Part shown: piece after piece, positions 14,909-21,119 of the stretch
Numbering within the stretch: position 1 is the first letter of the stretch
Layout: the number at the start of each line of letters is the position of its first letter
Source of the DNA: a virus
IMG/VR virus record: IMGVR_UViG_3300004097_000068
Location: 1 to 21,668 of that record
Reading direction: 5' to 3' (one strand)
DNA length: 21,668 bases
Notes under the pieces: generated by a model
Databases searched by the model: none
Seen by the model: the letters and a program-made list of their open reading frames with translations, nothing else
What the model was told of the DNA's origin: nothing
Program-made: the position numbers and the translations under genes

Positions 14909-15044
14909 TACTAAACCACCCTTTTATTTGTATGTGCCGTCCATTGATAGTCACTTTCGTTGTAATGGCACCGAGCGTTGCCGCCCACAGGGTAGTTGCC
15001 GTAAGTCGCGCCAGTAAGATATTAAGCCTTTTTTTCTTACTCAA
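14901..15044 (-). CDS. Candidate 47-residue protein, TTG start
   Basis: A short frame from TTG 15044-15042, (M)SKKKRLNILLARLTATTLWAA and onward, ending with TAA that overlaps the terS ATG by 8 bases. It starts within the last codons of the preceding gene and has an AGAGAG stretch ahead. The same frame is open further upstream to 15191, but that part lies inside the 69-residue gene and looks like its shadow. The end-to-end overlaps with both neighbours match the coupling style of this genome, which is the main evidence. No function is assignable. Confidence 0.45.
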   Translation of the reverse strand: MSKKKRLNILLARLTATTLWAATLGAITTKVTINGRHIQIKGWFSNG

Positions 15045-15246
15045 CGATTCTCTCTTCAGTCTCAGTAACGTAAGCTTGCGCCTTAGCGAGGTTTGGAAAA
15101 TAATCTCTATGTTCATGTTCCTCTGCAAGCGTCTTACGCGATCCATCATCGAGCGGGACGGTTGTAACAATTCGCACTTGAGTTGCGACATAAAATAGTC
15201 TCCCCTCTGCTACGGGCGTGCCCACTGAAATAACCTTTTGACCCAT
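15037..15246 (-). CDS. Hypothetical 69-residue protein
   Basis: A small protein starting MGQKVISVGTPVAEGRLFYV with a beta-strand pattern (FYVATQVRIVTTVPLDDGSRK), then a helical acidic C-terminus (LAKAQAYVTETEERIVE). The AAGGA ribosome binding site precedes the ATG by about 8 bases, 11 bp after the previous stop. I do not recognise the family. It lies between a membrane protein and the terminase genes. Confidence 0.68.
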   Translation of the reverse strand: MGQKVISVGTPVAEGRLFYVATQVRIVTTVPLDDGSRKTLAEEHEHRDYFPNLAKAQAYVTETEERIVE

Positions 15247-15257
15247 GACTATTATCC

Positions 15258-15533
15258 TTAGTTGTATGAGGCTTTGTGTAATGCCGACAATGCGGCCGTT
15301 TCAGCCTCTATCGCCTTCTTGTTGGCCCTACCTGCGGTTTTGTTCACCTCTTTTATGGTCGCCTCAAGCGCCTTGATCTTTCGGGCAATGCCTGTCACTT
15401 CAATATCAAGCGTGCCCAAGCGCAGTAGGCGACTATTGGCGCTCTGTATCTTCTTAGATGTAGACAAGTGCGACCACATAATAATAAAGAATAGTAGGCC
15501 AAAAAACAGGGCGATAATATAATTAGGTTCCAC
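15258..15533 (-). CDS. Small membrane protein with coiled coil, GTG start
   Basis: A 91-residue protein with one N-terminal transmembrane span (residues about 5-20, IIALFFGLLFFIIMW) followed by a long charged helical region (residues about 24-88, repeated Lys/Glu/Ala heptads), probably a coiled coil. GTG at 15533 follows the CmoA-like stop directly. The topology (short N-terminus, one span, coiled coil) is like an inner-membrane spanin or a membrane-anchored assembly factor, but no outer-membrane partner or overlapping lipoprotein frame is visible and the lysis genes lie over 3 kb away. Function unknown. Confidence 0.65.
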   Translation of the reverse strand: MEPNYIIALFFGLLFFIIMWSHLSTSKKIQSANSRLLRLGTLDIEVTGIARKIKALEATIKEVNKTAGRANKKAIEAETAALSALHKASYN

Positions 15534-16235
15534 TTACTTTACGGCCACCCAAGCCGCGAAATTCATCCAACGCCAGAAGCAATCAACTCTAAAGCCGACG
15601 CGGCGCAACATATGCTCATTGTGGCTCGCCGAAAATGGGTTCATAGCAAACTTGAGCGACTCGCTTTTCGCCTTAATCTCCTTATCGCTATACCCGTTTC
15701 CCTTTTTCATGCGGTGGTATCGATCCACCATCATCTTGTCGATATTGAACGTATCGCCCAAGACCTTTTCCACGACAATCAATGCGCCGCCAGCCGATAA
15801 AGACGAATAGGCCTGTTCAATAATCAATTCGCGCGTGATGGGCGCAAGGAATTGCAGGGTTAATACGGCCGTCATTAAAGTAGTGCCGCCGCCAAATCTC
15901 AGGCCGGTAGAAAGATCGTGTTCAAATATATGTACATTCGCATCGTGCTTAAACCGCTCTGTGGCGTGCTCTAACATCGGCTTAGAGTTTTCATACCCGA
16001 CGAACCTCGTATTGCCCTTAGCGTGCGGCAGAAGGCCAGCAATCGTATCTCCATGCGAACAGCCCAAGTCAACGACAACCGAATCGTGGCGCATAAAGAA
16101 GTTGCCCACATCTGAAACCAATTCGCGCATAACCCAATATTTCGGAATTGATCGCTCTAACATATCTTCAAAGCAGTCGGACACCGAAGCATCGAAGGCC
16201 CAATGCTCAGTAGGTTCATGGCCTAAACTCGTCAT
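15534..16235 (-). CDS. CmoA-like SAM-dependent enzyme (Cx-SAM synthase homologue)
   Basis: The start at ATG 16235 gives 233 residues and overlaps the DNA methyltransferase stop (ATGA); the longer open frame upstream is a shadow of that gene. The sequence aligns throughout with CmoA as I recall it: FDASVSDCFEDMLERSIPKY (14-33), VVDLGCSHGDT (SAM motif I, 54-64), LTLQFLAPITRELI, LSAGGALIVVEK, KGNGYSDKEIKAK, and RRVGFRVDCFWRWMNFAAW. CmoA converts SAM plus prephenate into carboxy-SAM, normally used by CmoB to modify tRNA wobble uridine. In an ungapped alignment the carboxylate-binding Arg199 of E. coli CmoA is Ser191 here. It could be an altered Cx-SAM synthase, make another SAM analogue, or be a plain methyltransferase. 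Coupling to a DNA methyltransferase suggests a DNA modification role. Confidence 0.82.
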   Translation of the reverse strand: MTSLGHEPTEHWAFDASVSDCFEDMLERSIPKYWVMRELVSDVGNFFMRHDSVVVDLGCSHGDTIAGLLPHAKGNTRFVGYENSKPMLEHATERFKHDANVHIFEHDLSTGLRFGGGTTLMTAVLTLQFLAPITRELIIEQAYSSLSAGGALIVVEKVLGDTFNIDKMMVDRYHRMKKGNGYSDKEIKAKSESLKFAMNPFSASHNEHMLRRVGFRVDCFWRWMNFAAWVAVK

Positions 16236-17224
16236 CGTCTGCTTTCCTTTATCTCGTCTATGAGGGTTGCTATGGGCTGAGCGATGGCGCGCATCATCAA
16301 GGGGGGCACGGCGCGGCCTAAGCGTTCCCACTGCTGCGCGTAGGTGCCCGTCAATTGAAAATCGGCGGGGAACGAGCAGATAATTTTTAATTCTTCGATA
16401 GTGAATTTTCGGCGCTCGGTTTCGGTTTCAATCCAGCCGCCAGCAGAGAAGTAGGCGCTCTCTGGCTTATCGGCATCTGAGGCAAAGATTGTGGGCGAAG
16501 GGCGATCAGGGTGTCGCCATTTGTCGGGCATACCGCCCAAGCGTAGCCGCTTGACGTAGGGGAATATCTCTCGCACGGTATAGCGGTGCGGCATCGGCAG
16601 GGGAAAAACAGGATCGCGCTCAAGGTCACTGCGCACGCCGACGAATATTAAGCGCTCTCTGGCTTGAGGCACGCCCAGACGGTGAGCGCCCAGAAGTTTG
16701 ACCTTCACGTTATAGCCACAATCGCGCAACTTCTGCAATACCTGCTTAAAGTAGCCCTGCGAAGCGCCCTTCATCATGCCAGCCACATTTTCAGCGACGA
16801 AAACCCACGGTTGAAGCGAATCAACGAACCGGATATACTCTTCGAAAAGGTCATCGACGCGCTGAGTCTTATCCGAGTAGGATTTTTCCTTACCCCAGAG
16901 CTTTGCGCCTTTGCCTGATCCAGAGAAGGCGGCGCAGGGCGGCGAGCCGTCTAATAATTCAAGGTCGCCGACCTTAATGCCCGTAGCCTCTCTGATAAAT
17001 ATTTCTCGTATATCTCGCGCATCGACCAGCGTAGTCGGGTTGTTGAGTTGATAGACCTCCCGCGCGGCCGGAACAAACTCATTGGCCCAGAATACTTCAA
17101 AGCCAGCCATGCGATACCCCAAAGTTGAGCCGCCGCAACCTGAGAAGGTTGACATAGCTCTGTGCCGTGGGCGAATCGCGGCAATCTCTTCCATCGTCGG
17201 TATGATGTATTCTGGTTTATTCAT
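16232..17224 (-). CDS. C5-cytosine DNA methyltransferase with altered motif X
   Basis: A 330-residue protein with C5-methyltransferase motifs in order: I, STFSGCGGSTLGYRMAG (25-41); II, WANEF (46-50); IV, DGSPPCAAFS with nucleophile C97; VI, AENVAGM with E145; VIII, QARERLIFVGVR (187-198); IX, RPSPTI (241-246); X, RLGRAVPPLM (301-310). The usual Gln after the catalytic Pro-Cys is Ala. Motif X normally reads G-N-(A/S)-V; here Arg304 replaces that Asn, which lies beside the cofactor. The target-recognition region between motifs VIII and IX is short, about 40 residues, so recognition may be of a short site. It overlaps the upstream gene by 8 bases and the CmoA-like gene by 4. It probably protects phage DNA from restriction; the product may not be simple 5-methylcytosine. 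Confidence 0.93.
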   Translation of the reverse strand: MNKPEYIIPTMEEIAAIRPRHRAMSTFSGCGGSTLGYRMAGFEVFWANEFVPAAREVYQLNNPTTLVDARDIREIFIREATGIKVGDLELLDGSPPCAAFSGSGKGAKLWGKEKSYSDKTQRVDDLFEEYIRFVDSLQPWVFVAENVAGMMKGASQGYFKQVLQKLRDCGYNVKVKLLGAHRLGVPQARERLIFVGVRSDLERDPVFPLPMPHRYTVREIFPYVKRLRLGGMPDKWRHPDRPSPTIFASDADKPESAYFSAGGWIETETERRKFTIEELKIICSFPADFQLTGTYAQQWERLGRAVPPLMMRAIAQPIATLIDEIKESRR

Positions 17225-17453
17225 CTTCCACTATCGATATTTCTATGCGGGTCTTCGGGCCTGTAAGCCTCAAGGGGGCTGTTGGCCCCATACTCTCTAA
17301 GATAGCACCCAAGACCCTTGCAAACGCCTCGTTTGGGTCTTCCTGTTCCTCAAACACCTCAACGACGGTTGACTCTTGCCCGTGAGCAAGAATCAACCAG
17401 CCGTTTGAAATGCGAACCATCTTAATTTGCGATTGCTCTGCTAAGTCGAGCAT
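17217..17453 (-). CDS. Hypothetical 78-residue protein
   Basis: A small acidic protein with an N-terminal beta pattern (KMVRISNGWLILAHGQESTVVEVFEE), a helix (PNEAFARVLGAILESMG) and a C-terminal strand (KTRIEISIVEDE). I do not recognise it. Its ATG overlaps the SSB stop (TGATG at 17455-17451) and its end overlaps the methyltransferase start, so it is co-translated with both. It could be linked to replication or to DNA modification by position only. Confidence 0.68.
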   Translation of the reverse strand: MLDLAEQSQIKMVRISNGWLILAHGQESTVVEVFEEQEDPNEAFARVLGAILESMGPTAPLRLTGPKTRIEISIVEDE

Positions 17454-17881
17454 CAGAAAGGCAGATCATCCCCGTCGCCATTATCTGACGCAGAATAGGG
17501 CGGCTGGCTTGCCGCTTGCGGCTGAGCCGCCTTGTTGCCGCCACTTTTAGCGTCGCCGCCGAGCATAATCAAGTCGTTTACGATAATTTCGGTGGTATAT
17601 TTCTTCACACCGTCCTGTTCGTAGTCGCGGGTTTGCAGTTCGCCGCACACATACAGCTTGTTGCCCTTCTGCACCCACTCGCCGACAATCTTCGCCAGAT
17701 TGCGCCACGCTACGCACCGGTGCCATTCGGTTTTTTCGTGCTTTTCACCGGCCTTGTCTGTCCATTGCTTAGAGGTGGCGAGCGAGAAGCTGGCAACCAT
17801 CGTGTCGTCTGCGAGCGTTTTAACGTCTGGATCGTTTCCCAAATTGCCAATCAACTTTACTTCATTTAAGCTGCGTGCCAT
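17453..17881 (-). CDS. ssb: Single-stranded DNA-binding protein
   Basis: 142 residues from ATG 17881 (MARSLNEVKLIGNLGNDPDV). Earlier in-frame codons would add 22 residues that run back to the preceding gene and have no family match; AAAGGAAT lies upstream of the chosen ATG. The OB fold occupies residues about 1-107: VASFSLATSKQWTDKAGEKHEKTEWHRCVAWRN, the KGNKLYVCGELQTRDYEQDGVKKYTTEI region. A Gly/Gln/Pro/Ser linker is followed by the acidic tip DDLPF, the usual docking site for replication and repair partners. It coats ssDNA during phage replication and recombination. Confidence 0.95.
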   Translation of the reverse strand: MARSLNEVKLIGNLGNDPDVKTLADDTMVASFSLATSKQWTDKAGEKHEKTEWHRCVAWRNLAKIVGEWVQKGNKLYVCGELQTRDYEQDGVKKYTTEIIVNDLIMLGGDAKSGGNKAAQPQAASQPPYSASDNGDGDDLPF

Positions 17882-17909
17882 TTCGCGTATTCCTTTTGAT
17901 ATTTCGCGT

Positions 17910-18518
17910 CTACTTTTTATTGATCTTCGATTTACCAGACCAGCCATACCCGCATTGAGGGCATTCGTGATCCGTTTTCAGGGTTTCATCTACTTCTGGA
18001 AAATCCTCTTCTTGCTCATCCAGTTCGTTGAAAAACTCGTCTTTGAATTTGGATAAGTTCAGGTCTGGTAGGTCTAAATCGGATAAGTCGTCAACCGTCA
18101 ACGCGTGCGCCGAGATAAAACTATACAAACCTTGCGAGGTTCGCGTGCCGTGCTGTGAATCAAAGCGCAAAACCAACTCAGCGGCCAACTGCGGCGTTTC
18201 GGCCGCTACTGCTATGGTTGGCACCTTGCCGCCCTCTATCTCCCATTCAGTCGTCTGGAAGACGCGCTTGCGTTGGTGGCCGTCGATTAGATAGGGCTTC
18301 TTAGAGCGCTCGTTGTTTTTGCCCTTCCAGATAAATACGGGCATGAAGAATCCATGCTTTACCAGTGACGTTTTAAGGTTCTCAAAGCCTGAAAGTGTCA
18401 AATCTTTCAACTCGCCCTGAAATTCCTCTAAATCGTCCCATGTGTAAGCCAATTCAACGTGCGCCGTATCGCAAGTAACTGCTATCAACCCCGCATTTTC
18501 ACTGCCCCCTTTTGACAT
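17910..18518 (-). CDS. ParB/Srx-fold protein with C-terminal CPxCG knuckle
   Basis: A 202-residue protein. Residues about 40-120 have the ParB N-terminal-like pattern: FENLKTSLVKHGFFMPVFIW, then PYLIDGHQRKRVFQ with the G-H-x-R motif (80-83), and VPTIAVAAETPQLAAELVLRFDSQHG. A DLDLPDLNLSKF stretch and an acidic region follow. The C-terminus has a single HECPQCGYGW zinc-knuckle half-site (residues 184-193). Phage proteins of this type often accompany DNA methyltransferases and may bind or cut nucleotides or DNA; they are not plasmid partition proteins (no ParA, no clear DNA-binding domain). GGAG 9 bases before the ATG supports the start. Confidence 0.8.
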   Translation of the reverse strand: MSKGGSENAGLIAVTCDTAHVELAYTWDDLEEFQGELKDLTLSGFENLKTSLVKHGFFMPVFIWKGKNNERSKKPYLIDGHQRKRVFQTTEWEIEGGKVPTIAVAAETPQLAAELVLRFDSQHGTRTSQGLYSFISAHALTVDDLSDLDLPDLNLSKFKDEFFNELDEQEEDFPEVDETLKTDHECPQCGYGWSGKSKINKK

Positions 18519-18519
18519 G

Positions 18520-18876
18520 TTATAAATCTCCGCGTTGCTCGTATAGTGTAGCTTCGCGAGGCGTTAGTGCGACCTCTGTATCGGCATCAAACGATACGCC
18601 CTCGAAAAACGGTGTGTGATCGATAACTACCATATCATCGGCCTCTATGATCTGCTTGCAATAAGCACGCATCGACGCGGATAGTGCGTGACTCCACTGA
18701 CCACTATTGCTTGCTGATACGGCGAACGTGTTGAGTAAATTGAGCGCATCACGTCTTAGCATAATACCTTTGTTTAATTGAACAGGGGGCAGGTCGCTAA
18801 CCGCTACAATCCGTCCCATGACGGGCGCTCGCAAGCTAATGCGAGCTATCACCCTGTTTATCGCGAGGGCGCGCAC
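18520..18876 (-). CDS. Hypothetical protein of up to 118 residues, start uncertain
   Basis: The frame is open from GTG 18876. An ATG at codon 20 (18819) is the other candidate; neither has a clear ribosome binding site. The body includes VAVSDLPPVQLNKGIMLRRDALNLLNTF, then SMRAYCKQIIEADDMVVIDHTPFFEG and a C-terminal TPREATLYEQRGDL. No family recognised. Its stop lies one base before the ParB-like ATG, so the two are probably coupled. The 66-bp gap ahead of it holds a small hairpin (18889-18894 with 18904-18909) and nothing else I can identify. Confidence 0.6.
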   Translation of the reverse strand: MRALAINRVIARISLRAPVMGRIVAVSDLPPVQLNKGIMLRRDALNLLNTFAVSASNSGQWSHALSASMRAYCKQIIEADDMVVIDHTPFFEGVSFDADTEVALTPREATLYEQRGDL

Positions 18877-18942
18877 TGGTCTACCATCGGGAAAGAGCTA
18901 TAGTTTCCCTACTCTCGATCCCAGCCGCCTACCCCCCTGATT

Positions 18943-19512
18943 TTATATTACTATCTGTTCGTCGAGAAAGCTGGTAATGCCGGTAAAGACCGTCACGGCA
19001 TACGTGACCATCGCCGCTTTAGTCTCAAGCCATTCTCTATGCCTCGGATGATCCTTAAAGGCAATTTCAGTGATAACAGACGGGCACGAAGTCTGGTTGA
19101 GGAAGTAAAGCGATCGGTCGTAATCTGATTGAGGCCCATACGTGCAAGGCCAGTAGACGACCTCGTCCATTGCGCTGGTGATTCGTGAGGCGAGCAATTC
19201 ACCCTGCTCAGAGGTTCGGCCTTTTTCCTTATCGTCCCAATACAGATTGGTAGCATAATTGCCGCCGCCAGCGTTTAGATGTAATTCAACAGCCAATTGA
19301 CAGTCGCTACCATTGCACTGCGCCACCTTCGACTTCAGGGCCGCGTCATTGGTCATAGCATAGGTGTGACCCTGCGCCTGTATTACTGCGTGCCCTGCCC
19401 ATCGAAGCAAGTCAGATAGGCGATCTTGGGCAATACGGCACTTTTCCCACTCATACAGACGCTCGCCTTCTGTATTTGACGAATGCCCTGCCGCTATATA
19501 AATCTTAGCCAT
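18943..19512 (-). CDS. N-acetylmuramoyl-L-alanine amidase (endolysin)
   Basis: A 189-residue Amidase_3-type zinc enzyme: IYIAAGHSS with H10, an ERLYEWEKC helix carrying the probable zinc-binding Glu, VELHLNAG with H78, and VITEIAF with catalytic E149. It hydrolyses the bond between MurNAc and the stem peptide to lyse the host. There is no signal peptide, membrane span or wall-binding domain, so it should accumulate in the cytoplasm and need a holin to reach the wall. This compact form suits a Gram-negative host. It overlaps the 75-residue gene by 8 bases, downstream of a small membrane protein. Confidence 0.9.
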   Translation of the reverse strand: MAKIYIAAGHSSNTEGERLYEWEKCRIAQDRLSDLLRWAGHAVIQAQGHTYAMTNDAALKSKVAQCNGSDCQLAVELHLNAGGGNYATNLYWDDKEKGRTSEQGELLASRITSAMDEVVYWPCTYGPQSDYDRSLYFLNQTSCPSVITEIAFKDHPRHREWLETKAAMVTYAVTVFTGITSFLDEQIVI

Positions 19513-19732
19513 CTTTGTTTAATTCCTTTTCTGCCAATGTGCGGTTGTGTATCATATTTTCCCAACCGTAATTCACAAGCTCTGATATTCTCTGCTGTTC
19601 GCGCTCTGTCGGCGTAATGCAGACCAAGCAGTCGCGAATGTCAAGCATCACCTCTAAAGAAAGCCTCTCTTGATTCGCCTTAATTGACTGTCCGGCGTTA
19701 AAATCGGCCATTATATGATCGCGTGTGCGCAT
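19505..19732 (-). CDS. Hypothetical 75-residue protein of the lysis group
   Basis: Starts at ATG 19732, whose A is the last base of the preceding stop (TGATG), with AGGA 6 bases upstream. It is a soluble, helical protein (FNAGQSIKANQERLSLEVML, then ERQQRISEL-like helices) with no signal peptide or span. I do not recognise it. Position between the membrane protein and the amidase makes a lysis or host-takeover role possible but unproven. Confidence 0.62.
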   Translation of the reverse strand: MRTRDHIMADFNAGQSIKANQERLSLEVMLDIRDCLVCITPTEREQQRISELVNYGWENMIHNRTLAEKELNKDG

Positions 19733-19893
19733 CAATCTTCCTTGTGTTGTATCATTTTAACCACCAGCCATGCAACCAAGCCAATGACGATAAAAGGCAA
19801 TAGAGCGCCGCAAATGACAGATATGAAGTTCGCTGTGCCGTAGAAGGCATCAAAGAAGCCGTAATCACCAAAGCCTTGACTATTCAGCACCAT
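19732..19893 (-). CDS. 53-residue one-span membrane protein, holin candidate
   Basis: ATG 19893 to TGA 19734-19732. The N-terminus (MVLNSQGFGDYGFFDAFYG) is followed by a hydrophobic span at residues about 24-47 (FISVICGALLPFIVIGLVAW, then LVV) and a short charged tail (KMIQHKED). It overlaps the upstream gene by 14 bases and the downstream gene by one base, the same coupling seen in its neighbours. A tiny membrane protein two genes ahead of a signal-less amidase fits a holin or pinholin, but one-span proteins can also be antiholins or inhibitors. Confidence 0.68.
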   Translation of the reverse strand: MVLNSQGFGDYGFFDAFYGTANFISVICGALLPFIVIGLVAWLVVKMIQHKED

Positions 19894-20176
19894 ACATCGC
19901 TATCATTTCTTGCGTGATCTTCGTCAATTCGGGTGAGGCGACCGCACTGCCCTGCTCTTTCCACTTTTTTATGACGTGCAGTAGAGCATCGTTGTTCGCG
20001 CAAAGCGTTCGCATATAGTAGCGCACTAACTTTTCTAAGTGCTCTGGAATGACGGTGCGCTCAATCACTTCATAGGGCATCGTCAGATTCTTCAAATCCC
20101 GCGTATCGTTGACGAACTCTATCCATTCTTCATTTTCGGCCTCTGTTGGCTCGAAAAGCGGCGTTGCCTCGCTCAA
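19880..20176 (-). CDS. Hypothetical 98-residue protein, TTG start
   Basis: The TTG at 20176 overlaps the preceding TGA and begins an acidic N-terminus (SEATPLFEPTEAENEEWIEF). The remainder is helical (ERTVIPEHLEKLVRYYMRTL, then LLHVIKKWKEQG and TKITQEMIAMYGAE). The next in-frame Met is residue 33, which would drop the acidic part. No family recognised. It overlaps both neighbours, so it belongs to the same translation unit as the lysis group. Confidence 0.6.
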   Translation of the reverse strand: MSEATPLFEPTEAENEEWIEFVNDTRDLKNLTMPYEVIERTVIPEHLEKLVRYYMRTLCANNDALLHVIKKWKEQGSAVASPELTKITQEMIAMYGAE

Positions 20177-20379
20177 TTCAGGCCTATAATCTGTGGGCGC
20201 GTGCCGCTGGTCGCCAGTGCTGCCAAGATCATATCCGGCGTTTCTCGCACCGGTATGAGGCTTACGCCAGCCATTATCGTAGGCTGGCCGTCTGAATGCG
20301 TGTATATGGCCGTTATCTTGCCAATCTCTATGTAAATAGGATTATCGTCATGGCCGGATGTTAATTTAATAAAGGTCAT
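20173..20379 (-). CDS. Small beta-rich protein, FlbD-like pattern
   Basis: A 68-residue protein with the pattern IKLTSGHDDNPIYIEIGKI, then AIYTH and PTIMAGVSLIPVRETPDMIL. This I-x-L-T...P-I-Y-I...I-x-x-I...V-x-E-T-P layout resembles small FlbD-like proteins often found in phages, whose role is not established there. The ATG follows the previous stop directly and the end overlaps the next start. Confidence 0.62.
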   Translation of the reverse strand: MTFIKLTSGHDDNPIYIEIGKITAIYTHSDGQPTIMAGVSLIPVRETPDMILAALATSGTRPQIIGLN

Positions 20380-20601
20380 CTATAGTCCCGTGATTTTGCG
20401 AAACGTCTTAGAGAAAATCTCATCTTTAACTAAAGACCCCATCATCATAAAGTCTAACTCGTCGCGCGAACGCCTCTTAGGGCGAACCCGTGCGCCACTG
20501 AGCAGCAATAGCGCACGGCGCTTCTCGTTGGCCTGTCGGGCTGGCCGCGTCATATTCATGCGGTGACGATGGGCTTTGCGTTGCGTAAAACGACACGCCA
20601 T
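20380..20601 (-). CDS. Hypothetical very basic 73-residue protein
   Basis: A strongly basic protein (MACRFTQRKAHRHRMNMTRP, then RARVRPKRRSRDE-like residues) with a more ordinary C-terminal third (MMMGSLVKDEIFSKTFRKI). GGAG about 8 bases before the ATG supports translation. Its charge suggests nucleic acid binding, but no family is recognised. It directly abuts the FlbD-like gene. Confidence 0.55.
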   Translation of the reverse strand: MACRFTQRKAHRHRMNMTRPARQANEKRRALLLLSGARVRPKRRSRDELDFMMMGSLVKDEIFSKTFRKITGL

Positions 20602-20634
20602 TACGGTATCTCCACTGGTTTTCGGGTGTGACTG

Positions 20635-20895
20635 TTATTTAAGGATATTGCGTATCTTATCCATCAACGAAGCGGATTGAATGGCATATCCCGCACGTTG
20701 CCTCGCGGCCTTATCCATGTGAAACATGGGGTGCGGGTAATAAAAGAAGATAGGAAGAGGTTTATTGCGAAAGGCGCGCTTCGATAGCTTATACAGCCGA
20801 TCAACCGTGGCTTTCTTGAAGTTCTCAGGTAGGCTTTGTTCAGTCAGTGCTATGTAAGCCAACCGACGAAGTGCTTTTGCTTTACGTCCTCGCAT
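20635..20895 (-). CDS. Hypothetical basic 86-residue protein
   Basis: First clearly coding frame of the leftward block. ATG 20895 follows GAGG. The N-terminus is basic and helical (MRGRKAKALRRLAYIALTEQ), the middle has KKATVDRLYKLSKRAFRNK, then aromatic PLPIFFYYPHPMFHMDKAAR, and a helical C-terminus. No family recognised. It is probably transcribed from the promoter at 21341-21313. Confidence 0.58.
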   Translation of the reverse strand: MRGRKAKALRRLAYIALTEQSLPENFKKATVDRLYKLSKRAFRNKPLPIFFYYPHPMFHMDKAARQRAGYAIQSASLMDKIRNILK

Positions 20896-21001
20896 CTTTA
20901 CCTCGACTCGCGTGGTGGGTGATGAACCCGTGGAAATTTCATCGGGGCGCGCTTCCTGACTGCGCCAACGGTAGACTAAGCCGACACATGGCTATTATGG
21001 C

Positions 21002-21074
21002 CTCACCGTGCGGGATTCGAACCCGCGACCTCCCCTATATTTCTGGGTTACTCTGACTGCGAGTTCCACGCCGA
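21002..21074 (-). tRNA. Degenerate tRNA-like element (probable pseudo-tRNA)
   Basis: On the minus strand a 73-nt segment folds as a damaged tRNA. The T arm is perfect (GCGGG, TTCGAAT, CCCGC; 21026-21010). The D stem is perfect (ACTC/GAGT) but its loop lacks the GG pair. The acceptor (TCGGCGT with ACGGTGA) has one mismatch and one G-U. The anticodon stem pairs at only 3 of 5 positions, and the loop GAAATAT lacks the invariant U33. Three rather than two bases separate acceptor and D stem. GCCA follows the likely discriminator. It is unlikely to decode; it could be a tRNA relic, a tRNA mimic, or half of an attachment site. Confidence 0.45.
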
Positions 21075-21119
21075 TCAAAGCGCCGAGTTCAGCAGTCAAT
21101 TCACCCACGGTCGATGAGA

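Noticed and set aside
14901-15191. 96-codon reading of the frame upstream of terS
   Set aside because: Its first half overlaps the 69-residue gene in another frame; only the 47-codon part from TTG 15044 fits the spacing of the neighbours.
16236-16331. N-terminal extension of the CmoA-like gene to 265 residues
   Set aside because: The extra residues lie within the methyltransferase gene and do not match CmoA; the ATG at 16235 gives an ATGA overlap and a full-length CmoA match.
17910-18518. Plasmid-type partition ParB
   Set aside because: No ParA gene, no parS-like repeats and no helix-turn-helix domain; only the N-terminal ParB-like fold is supported.
20847-21056. Plus-strand frame containing a CGIRTRDLP stretch
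   Set aside because: This peptide is the familiar antisense reading of a tRNA T arm; it marks the tRNA-like element, not a protein.
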